Origin: a bacterium | GTDB lineage: Bacteria > UBA9089 | DNA length: 6,193 nucleotides | NCBI GenBank assembly: GCA_003485015.1 | Contig: DNCN01000104.1 | Coordinates: forward strand, 1 to 6,193 | Direction of reading: 5' to 3' | In this document: piece by piece, positions 6,079 through 6,193 of the stretch | Position numbering within the stretch: the first letter of the stretch is position 1 | Layout: the number at the start of each line of letters is the position of its first letter | Made by a program: the position numbers and the translations under genes | Notes under the pieces: model-generated | Database searches by the model: none | The model's input: only the letters and a program-made list of their open reading frames with translations | What the model was told of the DNA's origin: nothing

Positions 6079-6174
6079 CATCCTGTTTTCCATAGGGGCT
6101 CTGCCCCTCTGGCGCTTCCCGCCTTCGGCGGGTCGCTGTCACCCCTGCTGACCTCCTGTCAGCAAGAGATAAAA
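6079..6174. repeat. Repeat copy 3, with an extra hairpin inside a loop
   Basis: Hairpin A is kept, but its inner closing pair is changed: AGGGGC (6094-6099) pairs with GCCCCT (6103-6108). The CTTA loop between GCG (6112-6114) and CGC (6134-6136) is replaced by a longer loop holding a 6-bp hairpin, CCCGCC (6118-6123) with GGCGGG (6127-6132). Hairpin B is present as GCTGAC (6147-6152) with GTCAGC (6158-6163). Confidence 0.8.
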
Positions 6175-6193
6175 CATCCTGTTCTCCAAGGGG
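6175..6193. repeat. Repeat copy 4, truncated by the window end
   Basis: The last 19 bases restart the unit as CATCCTGTTCTCCAAGGGG, differing from copy 1 at one base (C for T). The array therefore continues beyond the window. Confidence 0.75.

Larger units (their letters stand above)
5941..6193. repeat. Tandem run of structured GC-rich repeats, cut by the window edge
   Basis: Four copies start with CATCCTGTT at 5941, 6021, 6079 and 6175. Their lengths are 80, 58, 96 and at least 19 nt, the last truncated by the window. Copies 1 and 2 are identical over the first 51 nt. A full copy has a G-rich/C-rich hairpin, a small GCG/CGC hairpin, an ACCCC tract, a GCTGAC/GTCAGC hairpin and an AAGAGATAA-type tail. 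Unequal lengths that are not all multiples of three argue against coding. It is not a CRISPR array: the copies are adjoining, not separated by unique spacers of constant size. The array begins 4 nt after the tRNA-Pro discriminator base. No U-run marks it as a plain terminator. Confidence 0.85.

Noticed and set aside
5941..6193. CRISPR array
   Set aside because: Copies differ in length (80, 58 and 96 nt), adjoin directly without unique spacers, and fold into several hairpins each. No cas gene is present.
5941..6193. Repeat-encoded peptide (HPVFQGVSPLW in one frame)
   Set aside because: Copy lengths are not multiples of three, so the frame is not kept between copies, and no start or ribosome binding site is present.

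Overview
This is bacterial chromosomal DNA of moderate GC content. It carries sigma70-type promoters, a bacterial-type tRNA-Pro, an XPD-like iron-sulfur helicase (DinG), a bacterial hypoxanthine phosphoribosyltransferase and the translation factor LepA/EF4. From memory, LepA reads most like those of the PVC group (for example its KAHPV stretch after the G2 threonine and its CYGGDITRKRKLW ending). A PVC or neighbouring candidate-phylum bacterium is therefore a tentative guess; nothing here fixes the species.

Layout. The left edge (1-138) holds a perfect-consensus leftward promoter (TTGACA, 16 nt, TATAAT) firing out of the window, and a hairpin just past the end of a leftward gene. That gene (139-855) encodes an uncharacterised 238-residue protein of a widespread family, possibly a distant relative of RlmJ-like methyltransferases. 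A 554-bp non-coding stretch (856-1409) follows. It contains a MITE-like element with imperfect terminal inverted repeats (about 901-1062) and otherwise AT-rich sequence with a few weak inverted repeats. dinG (1410-3386) runs leftward. A 110-bp divergent promoter region separates it from the rightward cluster hpt (3497-4018), lepA (4048-5838) and tRNA-Pro(CGG) (5861-5936). The right end (5941-6193) is a run of at least four copies of a structured GC-rich repeat cut off by the window edge.

How the parts relate. The genes are housekeeping: DNA structure resolution and repair (DinG), purine salvage (Hpt), translation (LepA, tRNA-Pro). hpt and lepA look co-transcribed, with a 29-nt gap and a Shine-Dalgarno sequence before lepA. 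The most interesting regulatory observation is that both dinG and hpt have good -35/-10 hexamers with exactly 7 nt between the -10 box and the ATG, and neither has a usable Shine-Dalgarno sequence. Both are therefore predicted to make leaderless mRNAs, while the operon-internal lepA and the left-hand gene have Shine-Dalgarno sites. The edge promoter may follow the same pattern. The second point of interest is the repeat array. Its copies differ by a compensatory base-pair change and by an extra hairpin placed inside a loop, which suggests that secondary structure is maintained. I see no convincing undescribed multi-gene system in this window.
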